Positions 1-13,037 are shown, numbered from the stretch's first letter. The stretch is DNA of 64,000 bases from Laetiporus sulphureus 93-53 (GCF_001632365.1 NW_024468564.1:7532-71531); one strand, 5' to 3'. Notes: generated by a model not told the origin, from the sequence alone. Program-made: numbers and translations.

Positions 1-268
1 ATGCTCAGAGCGAATTCTGGACACAGTGGAGTAATGGACTGCAGTCAGATGAGCAATCTGTCTGACAGAATGACCTTGATCAAGCAGGGAGAGAATGTGG
101 GCAGTCTGAGTAGCAGAAACCTTTTTCATGATGGTTGTACTGAAGTTGAACAGTCTGTTGAGTGTTGATCAACTCATGTTGAAGTTCAACAAAGATCACA
201 TGATCCAAACTTTAAACCTTAAAGCAAACAAACTTCTGCAAGGGGGTATTTTTGTCTTCAGAGTTGTC

Positions 269-476
269 AGCCACAAAACTGTTGCAATGCATCTTTTGTA
301 AAGAATATTTTGTATCTCACCAACCAGAAGGCCGATTTACTTCATCCAAGTGCCATTTGAAAGCTCATATCATAGGCTTTCTAACGATATATATGTTTGC
401 ATATTTAACTATTTTGGTTTCCGAGATATAAGCCAAACAATGCAACTGTTGCAAACATTGCAACAGTTTTGTGGCT
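269..476. repeat. MITE-like element with perfect 21-base terminal inverted repeats
   Basis: The 21 bases at 269-289 (starting AGCCACAAAACTGTTG) are the exact reverse complement of 456-476. They enclose 166 bases of AT-rich, non-coding sequence. The right end folds on itself: AACTGTTGCAA at 444-454 and TTGCAACAGTT at 458-468 form an 11-base stem with a 3-base loop. No clear target-site duplication is visible and there is no open frame inside. It is most simply a small non-autonomous DNA transposon or foldback element. The rest of 1-540 shows no gene. Confidence 0.6.
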
Positions 477-559
477 CACTGTAAGTGTCCGTAGAAAGTG
501 GATATCCATTCATCACCGCTTCAACCTGCCATGATGAGAAACTACTTGAACGGCAATTG

Positions 560-3500
560 AGATATAGCTGCTGATGCAATAGCGACCAGGGTGAAGTTAC
601 TCGTAGGGACTACGCGAGGTCGTGACGTGTGATCGTTGTATGCCTTTGCGAATAGAGATGGATTGCCGTTCAAGTTGTACACTATTTCTGGGTCCAATAT
701 GCGAATATGAGGAGATATAACTATTTTTGATCTGAAAGTCGGCGACATACTGTCATTATATTTTGCAAGTTGTGTGCGACAGACATGGGAGGCATGGGTC
801 CATGGTAGGCGATGCAATTTGTAACAAATGTGATTAGAAAAGTTGTTGTATCTTGGCAAAGGACCTGTGAGGGGGACGTACTATGTGATAGAGTCGGAAT
901 CCGATGGCACATAATGCTGCGTAAATAAACTTGTTACAGTATTTAAAGTGTCACTAACGATTATGGTAAAACGACATGTATCAATTTGACGATGTAATAA
1001 ACACGTACGGTATCTTAGAAGATGACACCATGAATGACCCACGTACGGTAAGCGTTGGTATGCAGACTGGAGATTTGTCAACGCGTTATAGTGGCCAACA
1101 CGGAGTCAAACCTGGAACGTCACTGAATGGAAGCGCCGCGGGGCAAACGCCAAACTAATCCTTCGGCAATTCGTGCCCGCGAAGCTGACACTGCGTACGC
1201 GTGCATCAGTACGCGATTCCATTATGACCCGCTGATACTTCGGCACCCTACTCTATTGCTGATGAACGTTTGAACTCTATGTTGCGCATCTTGATAAGGA
1301 TGGAAGCTACAGTCCTGCAGCGTAGAGCACACGGCCACCACCTGCGCGCGGTTCTTGTCTTTGGTCAGCTCCCTTGGTCTGCGGAGATCGTCTCACCCTT
1401 GTCCGACTGGCCAGCGGTGCGCATGGCGAACGTACTCCCCAACAAAGCTAGTCATGTGTCTGGCCTTGGGCCGTACGCAGCACGTTCATCAGCTGTCCAG
1501 TGCCTTCGGCGCGTCTCTTCGGAAACCTACATTAATCTCCTTGGAAGAAGTGCTTCTTCCTGGTCGAGACCCACCCTTATGCCGGGGCAAGATGCGCGAC
1601 GCCGCATCCCTCAGCCTGCACCCTCCCACCACACTGAACTCGGTCGTCTCAGGGCGTCCTGCACTCTAACCACGCTCATCTAGTATCCTGATTGGGATTG
1701 ACAGGTCTGCTCCTTTTCATCCAAGGAAACGGCACGCTAAGGCGTTTGGGTTCGGGACTCGCAAGCTCGCCATGGGTGTTCCACATTCCAGTAAGGTAGC
1801 GTCAAACCCGACTCAGTATGCTACCCTCATTGGTGAAAGGAGCCGAGACGGCGAGAACTACCGTCAGTATGACTATGTCGTCGTAGGAGGAGGTATGTTG
1901 AGTCACTATGTTTCCTGCTCATGGTTCGACGACACGAGTTCACCTACAGGCACTGCCGGATGCGTTCTCGCTTCGCGGTTGTCCGAGGACCGGAACTCGA
2001 CAGTATTGCTCCTTGAAGCTGGGAGAAGGTGGGATGTCATTGGGCAGGAACGTTCTCCGAGGACATATGGCTGATCAAGCCGTGTCGCCACAGTCATGAA
2101 GGCAACTTGCTATCGCGCATCCCGCTGGCGTACACGAAGATGTTCAAGACGGCCGTTGACTGGGACTTTCAAACGACGTAGGCAACTGTATTGGCACGAT
2201 CGTTGACTGTAGTCCTGAATTCTGCATAGGCCACAAGAGGCGATGTCAGGGAAACAAGTCTATTGGCCTCAGGTAAAGATTCTCGGAGGGACGAGGTTTG
2301 TTGCAACTCTCTATTGTCTTGTTACTGATTCCGACCATTGGCAGTGCGATCAACTCTCTCGTTCACCAGTACTGCGCCAAGGAAAGTGCGTGTGGGAAAC
2401 TGTGCACGTCCCCTGTTTCCTGATCTGATGCGCAGATTTCGACGAATGGGTCAAGCTTGGCGGAGAGGGATGGAGCTTCGATGACCACAAGGCTGAGAAT
2501 TACACTGCGAGCGCGCAGTTTCCGAACAAGAACAGCCACGGAACAAATGGTCCACTACACGTCGGATATGCCACTGGAGCGGCGGTAAGTGGACTCCGCA
2601 AATCCCAGGAATACTCGACCCCAAGGGCCAACGTCAGTACCCTCGCTAATGTAATCCGCATCATGCTGATGGTCCGAGACAGGGAACTCGACGGCTGTGG
2701 CGTACCTGACCAATGGCGTCCTCTCCCGACCGAAGCTCATCGTCGGCGTCAACGTCGAAGTGGAAAAGATAATTTTCTCGCAGGAACAAGACTCTACAAC
2801 GCGTGCGATCGGAGTAGAACTGTCCACCGCCGCAGATGGACCTCGCTACCGAGTGAACGCCACTCGCGAGGTCATACTCAGCGCCGGCTTCATCTCGACT
2901 CCGCAAATCCTGATGCTCTCCGGCATTGGACCTGCAGAGGGGCTCAGTCGCTTCAACATCCCCGTCGTTAAGGAGCTGCCCGCAGTGGGCCGAAATATGT
3001 CAGACGTGCGTTCTTCATGGACTTCGAGATGTTCTCGGCAGACTGACACAGACGTTCAGCACATTTCGTGTGGTCCCCTTCGCTTCAGAGCCAAGCCCGC
3101 GTACACATGGGATCGATACAACGCCACGTTTTCAGGTGCGGTGGCTATGATGAAGTGGCTGTTAACGGGCAAAGGCCCTCTATCCTCCATGGGGACGTCG
3201 ATGGCCGCGTTCATACGCTCCGATGATCGAAGGTTGGTCTTGCGGTGCTCTTAAGGACAAGAACTTGCGCTCACGAACCGCTCAGCTTACCGTTCGGATC
3301 AAAGGCCTCCGAGAACCTCCCAGTCAAGGATCTGACGTCCGGCCCTAATACACCTGACATCGAGCTGGTCTGGGCGCCTTTTGTCTTCGTCAACTTCGGG
3401 TTCACCCCTCCGCCTCCTGGAGCGTCTGGCATAACAACAGTGCGTGATACGTTTGCTGGATTCCGGTACGTGTGTCTTACTTGCTTTATAGAGCGCTGTC

Positions 3501-4800
3501 GCGTTGAGGCCGGAGAGCACTGGTACCATTACCCTGCGGTCCGGCAGCGTATGGGACAAACCTCTTATCGATGGAAAGTAGGTGTAGCCCAACCGCCATT
3601 TGATTCAATGATACTCATCCGCTCGTGTAGTTACTTTGCCTCGAAAAGCGACATGAATATCGTCGTGCGCGGCACGAGGCTCCTCATGCGCATGGCGCGC
3701 ACGGAGCCGCTCGCGTCCGTGCTGGACCTGAAGGCGCACTCGACAGACAAGGACGACATATTCTGGCCAGGAGACGCGGACCCAGACAAGGTTTTTTATT
3801 TCTTCCGAGGTTTCACGCTGGGTTTGCTGAGACGATCGGCGCAGATCACCGATGAGGAGTTGAAGGAGTGGATAAGCGGCAACGCCTCGCCTTTCTTCCA
3901 TCCGGTACGTCCACGTCCATCTCATCGCTTGTTGACCAGTGTAGTTCTCAACCATGCTGACGTTGTCCGGACAGGTGTCGACGGCGAGGATGGGGCGGAG
4001 CGCGGAGACGAGCGTGGTCGATGCGAAACTGGGCATGCACGGCGTCGCCGGTCTGCGCGTCGTGGATGCCTCTGTGTTCCCATCTCAGCTGTCTGGACAT
4101 CCCGCGGCGGCGGTCATCGCGGTCGTCGAGAAGGCTGCGGACATGATTTGGAGCGAGATAGGCTCGTGAAACGAGCACTTCATTCTTGAACTTTCCTACT
4201 GGACACGGCTAGTATTTCTCTTGTAGTGTCTGTTAGTTGTTTGTGTCTCGTTTGTGCGTCGCTATTTTCGTGGTTTTCGTCATGTAATGCTATGTGGTGA
4301 GACGTTGCTTGCATACCCATTCTGCTTGCGCTCATGTCGACTTGCTGACCCGCAGTCGGCAGTAGGACTCCGAGTTGTGTCGGCGTTCATCAACGCGATC
4401 ACGTGATGAAAACGCGGTCACGAAGTCGCGCCTGTGGCGTCGACTGTAATCGATCAGGCAATGGCCCTGGGTTCCTCGGCGGAACAGGTACCGCTACTCC
4501 CGTACTTTTATTTTGGACATCTTCTTCAATTTGGCGTGAGGTGAAAACGTTGCATCAGTTCCTGAAATGATTCTAAGCAAATTGTATGGACTTCTTCCAA
4601 GAGCCCGACAGTCTCAAAGGCGAAATATAATCGCATAGCTGACAAGCGTGACTGATACAAATTGAACGTTAAATAAACAACCTATAACACCATATATTAT
4701 CGAGAATTTAACGATAGGTCTAAACTGCGATAATATCCAGCTACGATCTGATTCTTGCGTCGAGTTCGCGCTCTACCTGCTGGCGCTGCAGGGCAGGCGG
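560..4800. repeat. Segmental tandem duplication, unit A
   Basis: This stretch is repeated, diverged and with indels, at about 7590-12085 in the same orientation. Matching landmarks are the block around 720-850 with 7630-7760, the region upstream of the GMC gene (1250-1690 with 8300-8757), the GMC gene itself, and the tail at 4570-4800 with 11920-12085. The block at 560-900 matches sequence that lies upstream of the membrane-protein gene in unit B. It has no open gene here. The ORF-like frames at 1270-1683 are not conserved in frame with their counterpart, so I treat that part as non-coding upstream sequence. Confidence 0.8.
1772..4169 (+). pseudogene. GMC oxidoreductase pseudogene (AA3_2-like), copy A
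   Basis: It matches the intact gene at 8854-11511 exon for exon. Recognisable parts are the N-terminal FAD motif (DYVVVGGG, then TAGCVLASRLSED after an intron), the GMC signature (STPQILMLSGIG) and the C-terminal DASVFPSQLSGHPAAAV with the catalytic histidine region. Two deletions relative to copy B break it. The first, near 2490, removes five codons and the intron inside them. The second, near 2597-2605, removes the exon carrying the equivalent of PVNQYIIETSKSMG and part of the next, shifting the frame. The conserved WP-x-GK glycine is also changed to valine (near 2274). The 3' half is almost identical to copy B, and 2970-3717 shows no difference. I infer that no full-length enzyme is made. 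Confidence 0.8.
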
Positions 4801-5022
4801 CTTTAAGACAGTTTTGGCTAGTCCGTCCAGCATTTTCTTGTCCAGTGCATTCACTCTTTGAGGCACGCCTAGTGCGGCAAGCTTCAGCGCGAGAGCGTGA
4901 GGTATCGACTGGTTGCTAAAATCAGCATTCTCTATCGCGAATTTCTCATTGAAAGTGACATCAAAGATGATTCTATCCGCAGTACTGGCTGCCATAACGC
5001 ACGTCAAACCGTGCTGCACCAT
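4741..5022 (-). CDS. Unknown short open frame, possible last exon
   Basis: This is an open frame of 93 codons that ends at 4741. A plausible 3' splice site (tttag) lies just upstream at about 5030, so it may be the last exon of a longer gene. The encoded stretch is mostly soluble and helical-looking (VNALDKKMLDGLAKTVL) and ends ERELDARIRS. I do not recognise the family. Only its 3' end is repeated in unit B (about 12030-12085), where the rest is missing. It may be a gene fragment rather than a working gene. Confidence 0.3.
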   Translation of the reverse strand: MVQHGLTCVMAASTADRIIFDVTFNEKFAIENADFSNQSIPHALALKLAALGVPQRVNALDKKMLDGLAKTVLKPPALQRQQVERELDARIRS

Positions 5023-6249
5023 TGCGACCTAAAAGCAGGCGGGCTTGTCAGGCTCGAGACCATGAAAGATGACTGGGAAAATGAACGGTCTCAGCGCCTT
5101 TTAGCAAATAATTCAATGCAAAGATCATGCCCGGTGTTGCACTGGACGTCAACGAGTCATCAGGCAAGAGAAAATGGAATGAAAAGGGATGCACAGAACA
5201 AACGATGATAACACCATCAGTCTATTAAATCGACCGAAAGGCCGTGCTTGCGGCCAGATTGCTCTATCAGATACCGCAAGCCGGATGTTACTAGAGTGCC
5301 GTGAATCTCTGCCAGGGACCATGGGTGAAACTCAGTACAGTAGTGAACGGTGATAATCTTGAAAGTCGGCATCAGTGGCGTGCCCGGAGATTTTGGTTCT
5401 ATTCCGTAATTCTACTATCAATTCCAGCATTGGAAATGTGCCATAACTGACTACATCCTCTTGCATCTTCTACGAGATCTCATATCAATGCCAATGCACA
5501 ACAGCAGCAAGATATGCCCTACGCATCTTCAGACATTATCACCACCAGTCGGTACTAGCTTCACGGTGTCCGACTCCACACAGATGTCCCTAGTCACGGT
5601 AATACCAGAAGAGGCTCTGCAACGGATTGATGTACTCAACGTCAGAGTTCAGAGTTGTAGGTGAGAGACTCACTCATTCGGAGCATGTACAGGATAAAGT
5701 GCGATCTCGTGGTCAGCCGCAGTGGTGCTTGCTGCTTCGAATCGTCTGAAACGCGTCACGTTACCGGTGGAGACGTAACTTCAAACCCCACGGTAATTAT
5801 CAGTATCGTGATGTGCAATCTATACATGTGAACGCGTACACGTGTCCCGATCTCGCAGTCATGTAGAGTTGGCGGTGTAGACGAGTGGCACATATCACCC
5901 TGCACGCTGTGAATCAGTCATACTACATGGTAGAGCAGAATATTTACTCACAACATCAGATCTAAGGCGTGACCTAAATGTCAGGATAACCCTTATAAAA
6001 AGACACCATTACGCACATGTGGGTATTTGAAGCATCTAGTAAATGAATCAGTATTGCCACTGATGAAGTAGCAATCATGTCACACCATATCCATAGGAAC
6101 TGTAGACATGAGCTGTGTCAGTGCTGCAGCCATTTCGAATGACATTGATCTAGATATCTCACTGTTGAGATCGAGACATATGAGCACCTTTGTAGTGGCT
6201 CAGAGTTGCTCTTTGATCGCCTATCTATAATCGAATGATCACATACCAC
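5023..6249. other. No gene recognised
   Basis: I see only short unrelated frames here. The unresolved 3' exons of the minus-strand membrane protein that starts at 7283 must lie in the right-hand part (roughly 5.9-6.25 kb), but I could not place them. Confidence 0.4.
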
Positions 6250-7283
6250 AAGAGGAATGTAGGCCGCCATTGCAGATGCTATCCAGACCACTCCCTGCTC
6301 CGAATATCTTGATCACTTGGTCTCGCAGAATAGGAAGTCAGAAACGCACCTGTCGCCAAATAAGTTCCCAGAGACTCCCCGATCCTCTATTCCTCCATAT
6401 GCCAATGATCATGAGGATGAGAAGGAAGGTATCGGAAGCAAATGCTGCAACAATATTTATCTTCCCGCGACCAATCTCAACCTCGAAGCAATATTTGGCC
6501 GCAACATCCCACTGCGTCCGAGGACCCTATCGGCAATTGCGATCTGTCGGCATTACGTCACATGTTAGCGTAAACGTGCATACCTTTGCGACACCTACAT
6601 GTATGTCAATGATGATAAAATGGACCCGTATACTGAGGAATGACCTACCATATATCAGACATCCAACGTTCACGAGGAAGATTGTGACGGCAAGAACAGT
6701 GATGTAAGGGTTCTTGAACCAAATGGCCACACTTTGCCCGCACTAAGCCCATATCTCAAGGAGGTTCAAATAAGGCTTACACTCGAAGGACAATGATAAG
6801 TGATGCAGCGGCCAGCGCGATGAAACTAGAGACCTGCACGGTCTGATGATGGTCACGACACCCTGAATCATCTACTAAATGAGATACTGACCAGGACGAC
6901 ATGAGTCAACGCCTGAAACAATGATTTAGCATCGGACGCAAGGAACTATGCAATATGCAATACTGACACTACAGTTGACATCGGTAATGATATTCATAAT
7001 GATAATATCAGTGATCACGACAAACAGAGTGGCGAAACGGCATAGAAGGTATGCCTTCGGAAGATTGTAAAGCTGTCACTGCATTCTGAGTTCGGATGGG
7101 TGCTCACCGCGGCTGGCAGGGTTATTTTGTCTCGCAAGACCCTCCAATCGAAGCCCAGATTGGTAACCCATTCCCACCTAACAAGATTTAGCTGTACAGA
7201 GAGAGATAGATTTGAATGAAAGCTCACAGATAGATAGCATCGACCACGTAGGATAATTTGACAAATGCAGCTACTCCCGACAT
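6250..7283 (-). CDS. Seven-helix membrane protein (DUF6533-like), 3' end unresolved
   Basis: Several consecutive exons join in frame. The first begins MSGVAAFVKLSYVVDAIY at 7283. It is followed by WEWVTNLGFDWRVLRDK, then LYNLPKAYLLCRFATLFVV, the helices VSSFIALAAASLIIVLRV and NPYITVLAVTIFLVNVGC, then KINIVAAFASDTFLLILMII with WELIWRQ, and GVVWIASAMAAYIPLV ending near 6250. The YEW/WEW motif after the first helix, the tryptophan-cysteine stretch before helix five, and the RQG(L/V)VW motif after it are usual in the large Agaricomycete DUF6533 family of integral membrane proteins of unknown role. Introns are about 35-65 bases with GT-AG ends. The C-terminal tail was not located. It lies between the two GMC duplication units. 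Confidence 0.55.
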
Positions 7284-7589
7284 GCAATCAGTGAAGCCGC
7301 ATGAACGGCAGCGGAATGTACTCACTAAGCTCGGAAGCGATTACTGCAGGATCTTGCCAATTGACCATGATTAGGTGGGTGCAGCGGAGAAAAGTCTTCA
7401 GTGGGCCGTAGCTCTGTAGGATCTTCTGCAATATATAGTTCGAGCGGTGTCTCCGAGGATTCGGCATATCTTTTGTATGCACTGCTCATCATATCAAGGA
7501 ATACATCTGAAACATTAGCCGGACCATACTGAAGCGTTATCACCGTGTCTCTATCCCGTTGTTCTCCAAGCGAGACACTATTTCTGAAG

Positions 7590-10500
7590 CCAATGTGCGA
7601 ATATCGAGACAGATACACATATTTTTGATCTGAAAGGTAGGCGACGTACCGTCCTTACTTGTTGCGACTTGTGCGCCACAGGCACGGGAGACATGGGCCC
7701 ATGGTAGACCATGCTACATCCGCAACAAAGGTGATTAGATGGACGTGTCTTGGTTGGAGTGCTCACAAATCGATCTTTTCACAAATTTTGACTTGTATAC
7801 TCGTACATCCAAGACAATGAGGGAAGATTTGTCCCCGCGTTATCTGAATGCCTTTAATCATGACTGAATTCTCGGAGGACTTGACAATTTGCGTAGGCTT
7901 TGACTTACCGAATGAGCATCCTTACCTGGCATGCGGTGGCGGCTCTTCTGCGGTGAGCTGATTGACCCACAGGCATCTCAACTGAGAATGCTGCTGGTGG
8001 CGGTACGGACCCTACAACCTGTATACCGAGCACTCCTAGTTAGTAACTTGATAGTAGTAAGCGCTCACTCAGCGCTCAAGGCTCTAAGCGCTAGACCAAA
8101 TAGTATCGAGTGGCGTAGAATGGACGCAACGCTCGGCGAACGCCGAACTCGCACCGTTGGGCACGACGGTCACTCCAACCTTGGTCTCGTACCCAGACAT
8201 CTTTACCTACAAGATGTCTGAGTACGAGACCACTGCATCTCATACCCGCGAAGCTGTTACTGCGTGCATCAGAACGAAGTCCATCCTGATTCGCTGATAC
8301 TTCGGTACCCTATTGCTGATGAACTCTATGTTGCAGTGCATCTTGATAGGAATGGAAGCTGGAGTCGTGGAATGCGGAGCACACGGCGGCTACCTACGCT
8401 CGGTTCTTGTCTTTGGTCAGCTCCCTTGGTCTGCGGAGATCGTCTCAGCCTTGTCCTGGCCAGCCGTGCGCATGGCGAAAGTCACTCCTCAACAAAACCA
8501 CGTATGCGTCAGTCCTTGAGCCGCACGCAGCACATTCATCGGCTGTCCAATGCTTTCGGCACTTCTCTTCGGAAACCTACATTAATCTCCTCTTATAATA
8601 GGCGCCGTGATATTCACAATGGACGAAGTACTTCTTCCTGGCCGAGACTCACCCTTGTGCCGCGGCAAGATGCGCGACGCCGCATCCCTCAGCCTGCACC
8701 CTCCCACACTGAACTCGGTCGTTTCAAGGCGTCCTGCACTCTAACCACGCTCATCTAGTATCCTGATTGGGATTGACAGGTCTGCTCCTTTTCGTCTCGC
8801 ATCCAAGGTAACGGCACGCTAAGGCGTTTGTGTTCGAGACTCGCAAGCTCGCCATGGGTGTTCCACATTCCAGCAAGGTAGCGTCAAACCCGACGCAGTA
8901 TGCTACCCTCATTGGCGAAAGTAACCGAGACGGCGAGAGCTACCGTCAGTACGACTATGTCGTCGTAGGAGGAGGTATGTTGAGTCATCGTGTTTTCCTG
9001 CTCATGGTTCGACGACACGAGTTCATCTACAGGCACTGCCGGATGCGTCCTCGCTTCGCGGTTGTCTGAGGACCGGAACTCGACAGTATTGCTCCTTGAA
9101 GCTGGCAGAAGGTGGGATGTCATTGTGCAGGAACGTTAACTCAGGACATATGATTGATTAAGTTGTGTTGCCACAGTCATGAAGGCAACTTACTATCGCG
9201 CATCCCGCTGGCGTACACAAAGATGTTCAAGACCGCCGTTGACTGGAACTTTCAAACAACGTAGGCAATCGCATTGACACGAGCGTTGACTGTAGTCCTG
9301 AGTTCTGCGTAGGCCACAAGAGGCGATGTCAGGGAAACAAGTCTATTGGCCTCAAGGAAAGATTCTCGGGGGAACGAGGTAAATTACAACTCTCTGTTGT
9401 CTTGTTACTGGTTCTGACCATTGACAGTGCAATCAACTCTCTCGTTCACCAGTACTGCGCTAAGGAAGGTGCGTGTGGGAAATTGCGCACGTGCCCTGTT
9501 TCTTGATCTGATGCGCAGACTTCGACGAGTGGGTCAAGCTTGGCGGAGAGGGATGGAGTTTCGATGACTTGCTACCGTGCGTTGTTGGTCTATACCACGT
9601 TAAGGTCCCCGATGCTTGACGATTTCTCCATAGCTATTTCCACAAGGCTGAGAACTATACAGCGAGCGCGCAGTCCCCGAACAAGAACAATCACGGAACC
9701 AATGGCCCACTACACGTCGGATATTCCAGTGAAGCGGCGGTAAGTGGACTGCGCTGAATGACTTCTGTTTCTCACCTCTAGATAGCCCGTCAATCAATAC
9801 ATCATCGAGACGTCCAAGTCGATGGGAGTGCCCTACATTGAGTGAGGCCGCCGACGTATTTTCGGTTCTTCGTGACCAGCTGATTATAACGCTCTTCATG
9901 TAGCGACATCAACGGCTCTCGCAGTATCGTAGGGTTAGCGCACATGCCAGGAATACTCGACCCCAAAGGCCAACGTCAGTACCCTCGCTGATGTAATCCA
10001 CCTCATGCTGATGGTCCGAGACAGGAAACTCGACGGCTGTGGCGTACTTGACCAGGGACGTCCTCTCCCGACCGAACCTCATCGTCGGCGTCAACGTCGA
10101 AGTGGAAAAGATAATCTTCTCGCAAGAACAAGGCTCTACACCGCGTGCGATCGGAGTAGAACTGTCCACCGCCGCAGATGGACCTCGCTACCGAGTGAAC
10201 GCCACTCGCGAGGTCATACTCAGCGCCGGCTCCATCTCGACTCCGCAAATTTTGATGCTCTCCGGCATTGGACCTGCAGACGGGCTCAGTCGGTTCAACA
10301 TCCCCGTCGTCAAGGAGCTGCCCGCAGTGGGCCGAAATATGTCAGACGTGCGTTCTTCATGGACTTCGAGATGTTCTCGGCAGACTGACACAGACGTTCA
10401 GCACATTTCGTGTGGTCCCCTTCGCTTCAGAGCCAAGCCCGCGTACACATGGGATCGATACAACGCCACGTTTTCAGGTGCGGTGGCTATGATGAAGTGG

Positions 10501-12085
10501 CTGTTAACGGGCAAAGGCCCTCTATCCTCCATGGGGACGTCGATGGCCGCGTTCATACGCTCCGATGATCGAAGGTTGGTCTTGCGGTGCTCTTAAGGAC
10601 AAGAACTTGCGCTCACGAACCGCTCAGCTTACCGTTCGGATCAAAGGCCTCCGAGAACCTCCCAGTCAAGGATCTGACGTCCGGCCCTAATACACCTGAC
10701 ATCGAGCTGGTCTGGGCGCCTTTTGTCTTCGTCAACTTCGGGTTCACCCCTCCGCCTCCTGGAGCGTCTGGCATAACAACAGTGCGTGATACGTTTGCTG
10801 GATTCCGGTACGTGTGTCTTACTTGCTTTATAGAGCGCTGTCGCGTTGAGGCCGGAGAGCACTGGTACCATTACCCTGCGGTCCGGCAGCGTATGGGACA
10901 AACCTCTTATCGATGGAAAGTAGGTGTAGCCCAACCGCCATTTGATTCAATGATACTCATCCGCTCGTGTAGTTACTTTGCCTCGAAAAGCGACATGAAT
11001 ATCGTCGTGCGCGGCACGAGGCTCCTCATGCGCATGGCGCGCACGGAGCCGCTCGCGTCTGTGCTGGACCTGAAGGCGCACTCGACAGACAAGGACGACA
11101 TATTCTGGCCGGGAGACGCGGACCCAGACAAGGTTTGTTATTTCTTCCGAGGTTTCACGCTGGGTTTGCTGAGACGATCGGCGCAGATCACCGATGAGGA
11201 GTTGAAGGAGTGGATACGCGGCAACGCCTCGCCTTTCTTCCATCCGGTACGTCCACGTCCATATCATCGCTTGTTAATCAATGTAGTTCTCAACCATACT
11301 GACGTTGTCCGGACAGGTGTCGACGGCGAGGATGGGGCAGAGCGTAGAGACGAGCGTGGTCGATGCGAAACTGCGCGTGCACGGCGTCGCCGGTCTGCGC
11401 GTCGTGGATGCCTCTGTGTTTCCGTCTCACCTGTCCGGACATCCCGCAGCGGCGGTCATTGCGGTTGCCGAGAAGGCCGCGGACATGATTCGGAGCGAGA
11501 TAGGCGCGTGAAACGAGCCCTTGATTTCCGAACTTTCGTACTGGACCACCAGCTAGTATTTCCCTTGTAGTGTCCTTTAGTTGTCTTGCATCTCGGTTAT
11601 TTTTGTGGTGTTCGTCGTGTAATACTATGTGGTCAGACATTGCTTGCGTACCTGTCTTGCTTGCGCTCGTGTCGACTTGCAGAGCCGGAGTCAGTAGCGG
11701 GGCTCTGAGTGGCTGCTTTCTTCATGAACGCGGCCACGTGATTCAAACGCGGTCATGAAGTCGCGTCTGTGGCGTCGACTGTGATCGATCAAGCAATATT
11801 CCGTGATCTGGAATGGTGTGTTCCTCGGCGGAACAGGTAAGACTACTCCAGCGTCCTTATTTCGAGCATCTCCTTCGATTCAATGTGAGCTTAAAACACT
11901 GCATCAATGCTTGAAACGATCCTAAGCAAATTGTATGGACTTCTTCCAAGAGCCCGACAGTTTCAAAGGTCTAAGATAACGCAAAATTCCAACGATAGGC
12001 TGTGAGTCGTGACAGAATCGAGCCACGACCCGATTCTCATTACGTCGAGTTCGCGCTCCACCTGCTGACGTTTCAGGGCAGCAAG
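7590..12085. repeat. Segmental tandem duplication, unit B
   Basis: This is the direct repeat of 560-4800. It contains the intact GMC gene. Similarity stops abruptly near 12085, in the middle of the sequence that corresponds to the unknown frame at 4741-5022. The offset between units is about 7082 at the GMC start codons and 7342 in the 3' half. The difference reflects the deletions in copy A. Confidence 0.8.
8854..11511 (+). CDS. GMC oxidoreductase (AA3_2-like), copy B
   Basis: This is a flavoenzyme of the glucose-methanol-choline family, which oxidises alcohols with FAD and typically releases hydrogen peroxide. About a dozen exons join in frame. The N-terminus MGVPHSSKVASNPTQY leads to the Rossmann motif VVVGGG-TAGCVLASRLSED ending LLLEAG. 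Then come VYWPQGKILGGTSAINSLVH (first GMC signature region), YIIETSKSMGVPY, STPQILMLSGIG (second signature), VALRPESTGTITL, and the C-terminal DASVFPSHLSGHPAAAV carrying the active-site histidine. The length is near 600 residues, normal for the family. No signal peptide is evident from the N-terminus, so a cytosolic or peroxisomal site is possible. The substrate cannot be told; aryl-alcohol oxidase-like enzymes are the nearest familiar group. It is the intact partner of the pseudogene at 1772-4169. Confidence 0.8.
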
Positions 12086-13037
12086 CCATACCATCATCGG
12101 TGTTATCGTCCATCCAAATTTTGACTATCGCAATTGTGAGAAGATGATCAAATGTGGCACTGGCACGTGCGAATTCATTTACCGCTTTGCAGGTAGTTCT
12201 CCAAGCTGCCGCCGTCGAGGAGGTCCTGTGAACAGACAACATCTATCAGCCAGCCATGCAATGCGGCAGGCGATCCTCGGCCTTATGCATGATGTGTTCA
12301 ATCGTCCCACTCTCGTTGTGCATCTGCATCTGGAGCATTCGGACGCCATCGTTCAACTGCTGTGTCACTATGCGTCTACATTTCAGACTACCGCCACAGT
12401 TAAGTGGCCAATAAATCATACCATTATAGTCCTGATTGGCAGCGACTTGGCAAGAATCACTACAGATACAACATACAGCTGGTTCACTGCCTACCCGACG
12501 TGCTTGACACGGAATACGAGTCGTGAGCCCCGACAAAGGTGATGTTGCCAAACACCGGTGACAAAACTAAGTAGCGTTAGGAATGGCGTTGCACCAAGGG
12601 AGAGCTGCCCGGTTCACCTCGTCGTAGCCGTTACACGTGGAAGCCGCTCGTCTAACCGATACGGCACGCGCAGCAATAGGCGAAAGCAGCAGACCAAGAA
12701 CGACCCGCGCTATGCATCGTGGAGAGGAAAGGCGCATCGTTGTCTAGATGAGTGTAGAAAAGAAAGAGGAACGGAGGTCCAGAGTGTTGTCAAAACACAA
12801 CTGGGAGAGGCGATGCGCGTGAAACAGTCAGTGGGGCAAGCAGCGTCTCGTCGAGAGACGGCAGAAGCTGGCCGCAGTAGAGAACTCCCCGATAGCCACG
12901 TGATCGGCCGAAGTGTTATGGGATCTCGATGACGATCGTCTGATCGCTGCTCGACCTGTTCGGAACGGCACCTTTCTTCTTGTTGCGCGTCCACTCGCGT
13001 ACGATGCCAGCCGACGGCGATGAGCCCGTGGGATTCT
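11512..13037. other. No gene recognised
   Basis: Up to about 12085 this is the tail of duplication unit B. Beyond that there are open frames on both strands (for example about 12246-12551 minus) without recognisable domains or conserved splice structure. A minus-strand stretch reading DLLDGGSLENYLQS near 12200 ends at a possible splice donor and could be part of a decayed gene. Confidence 0.4.

Noticed and set aside
1270..1683. Open frame upstream of GMC copy A and its counterpart at 8264-8758
   Set aside because: The two versions differ by many frame-changing indels, so the frame is not under coding constraint.
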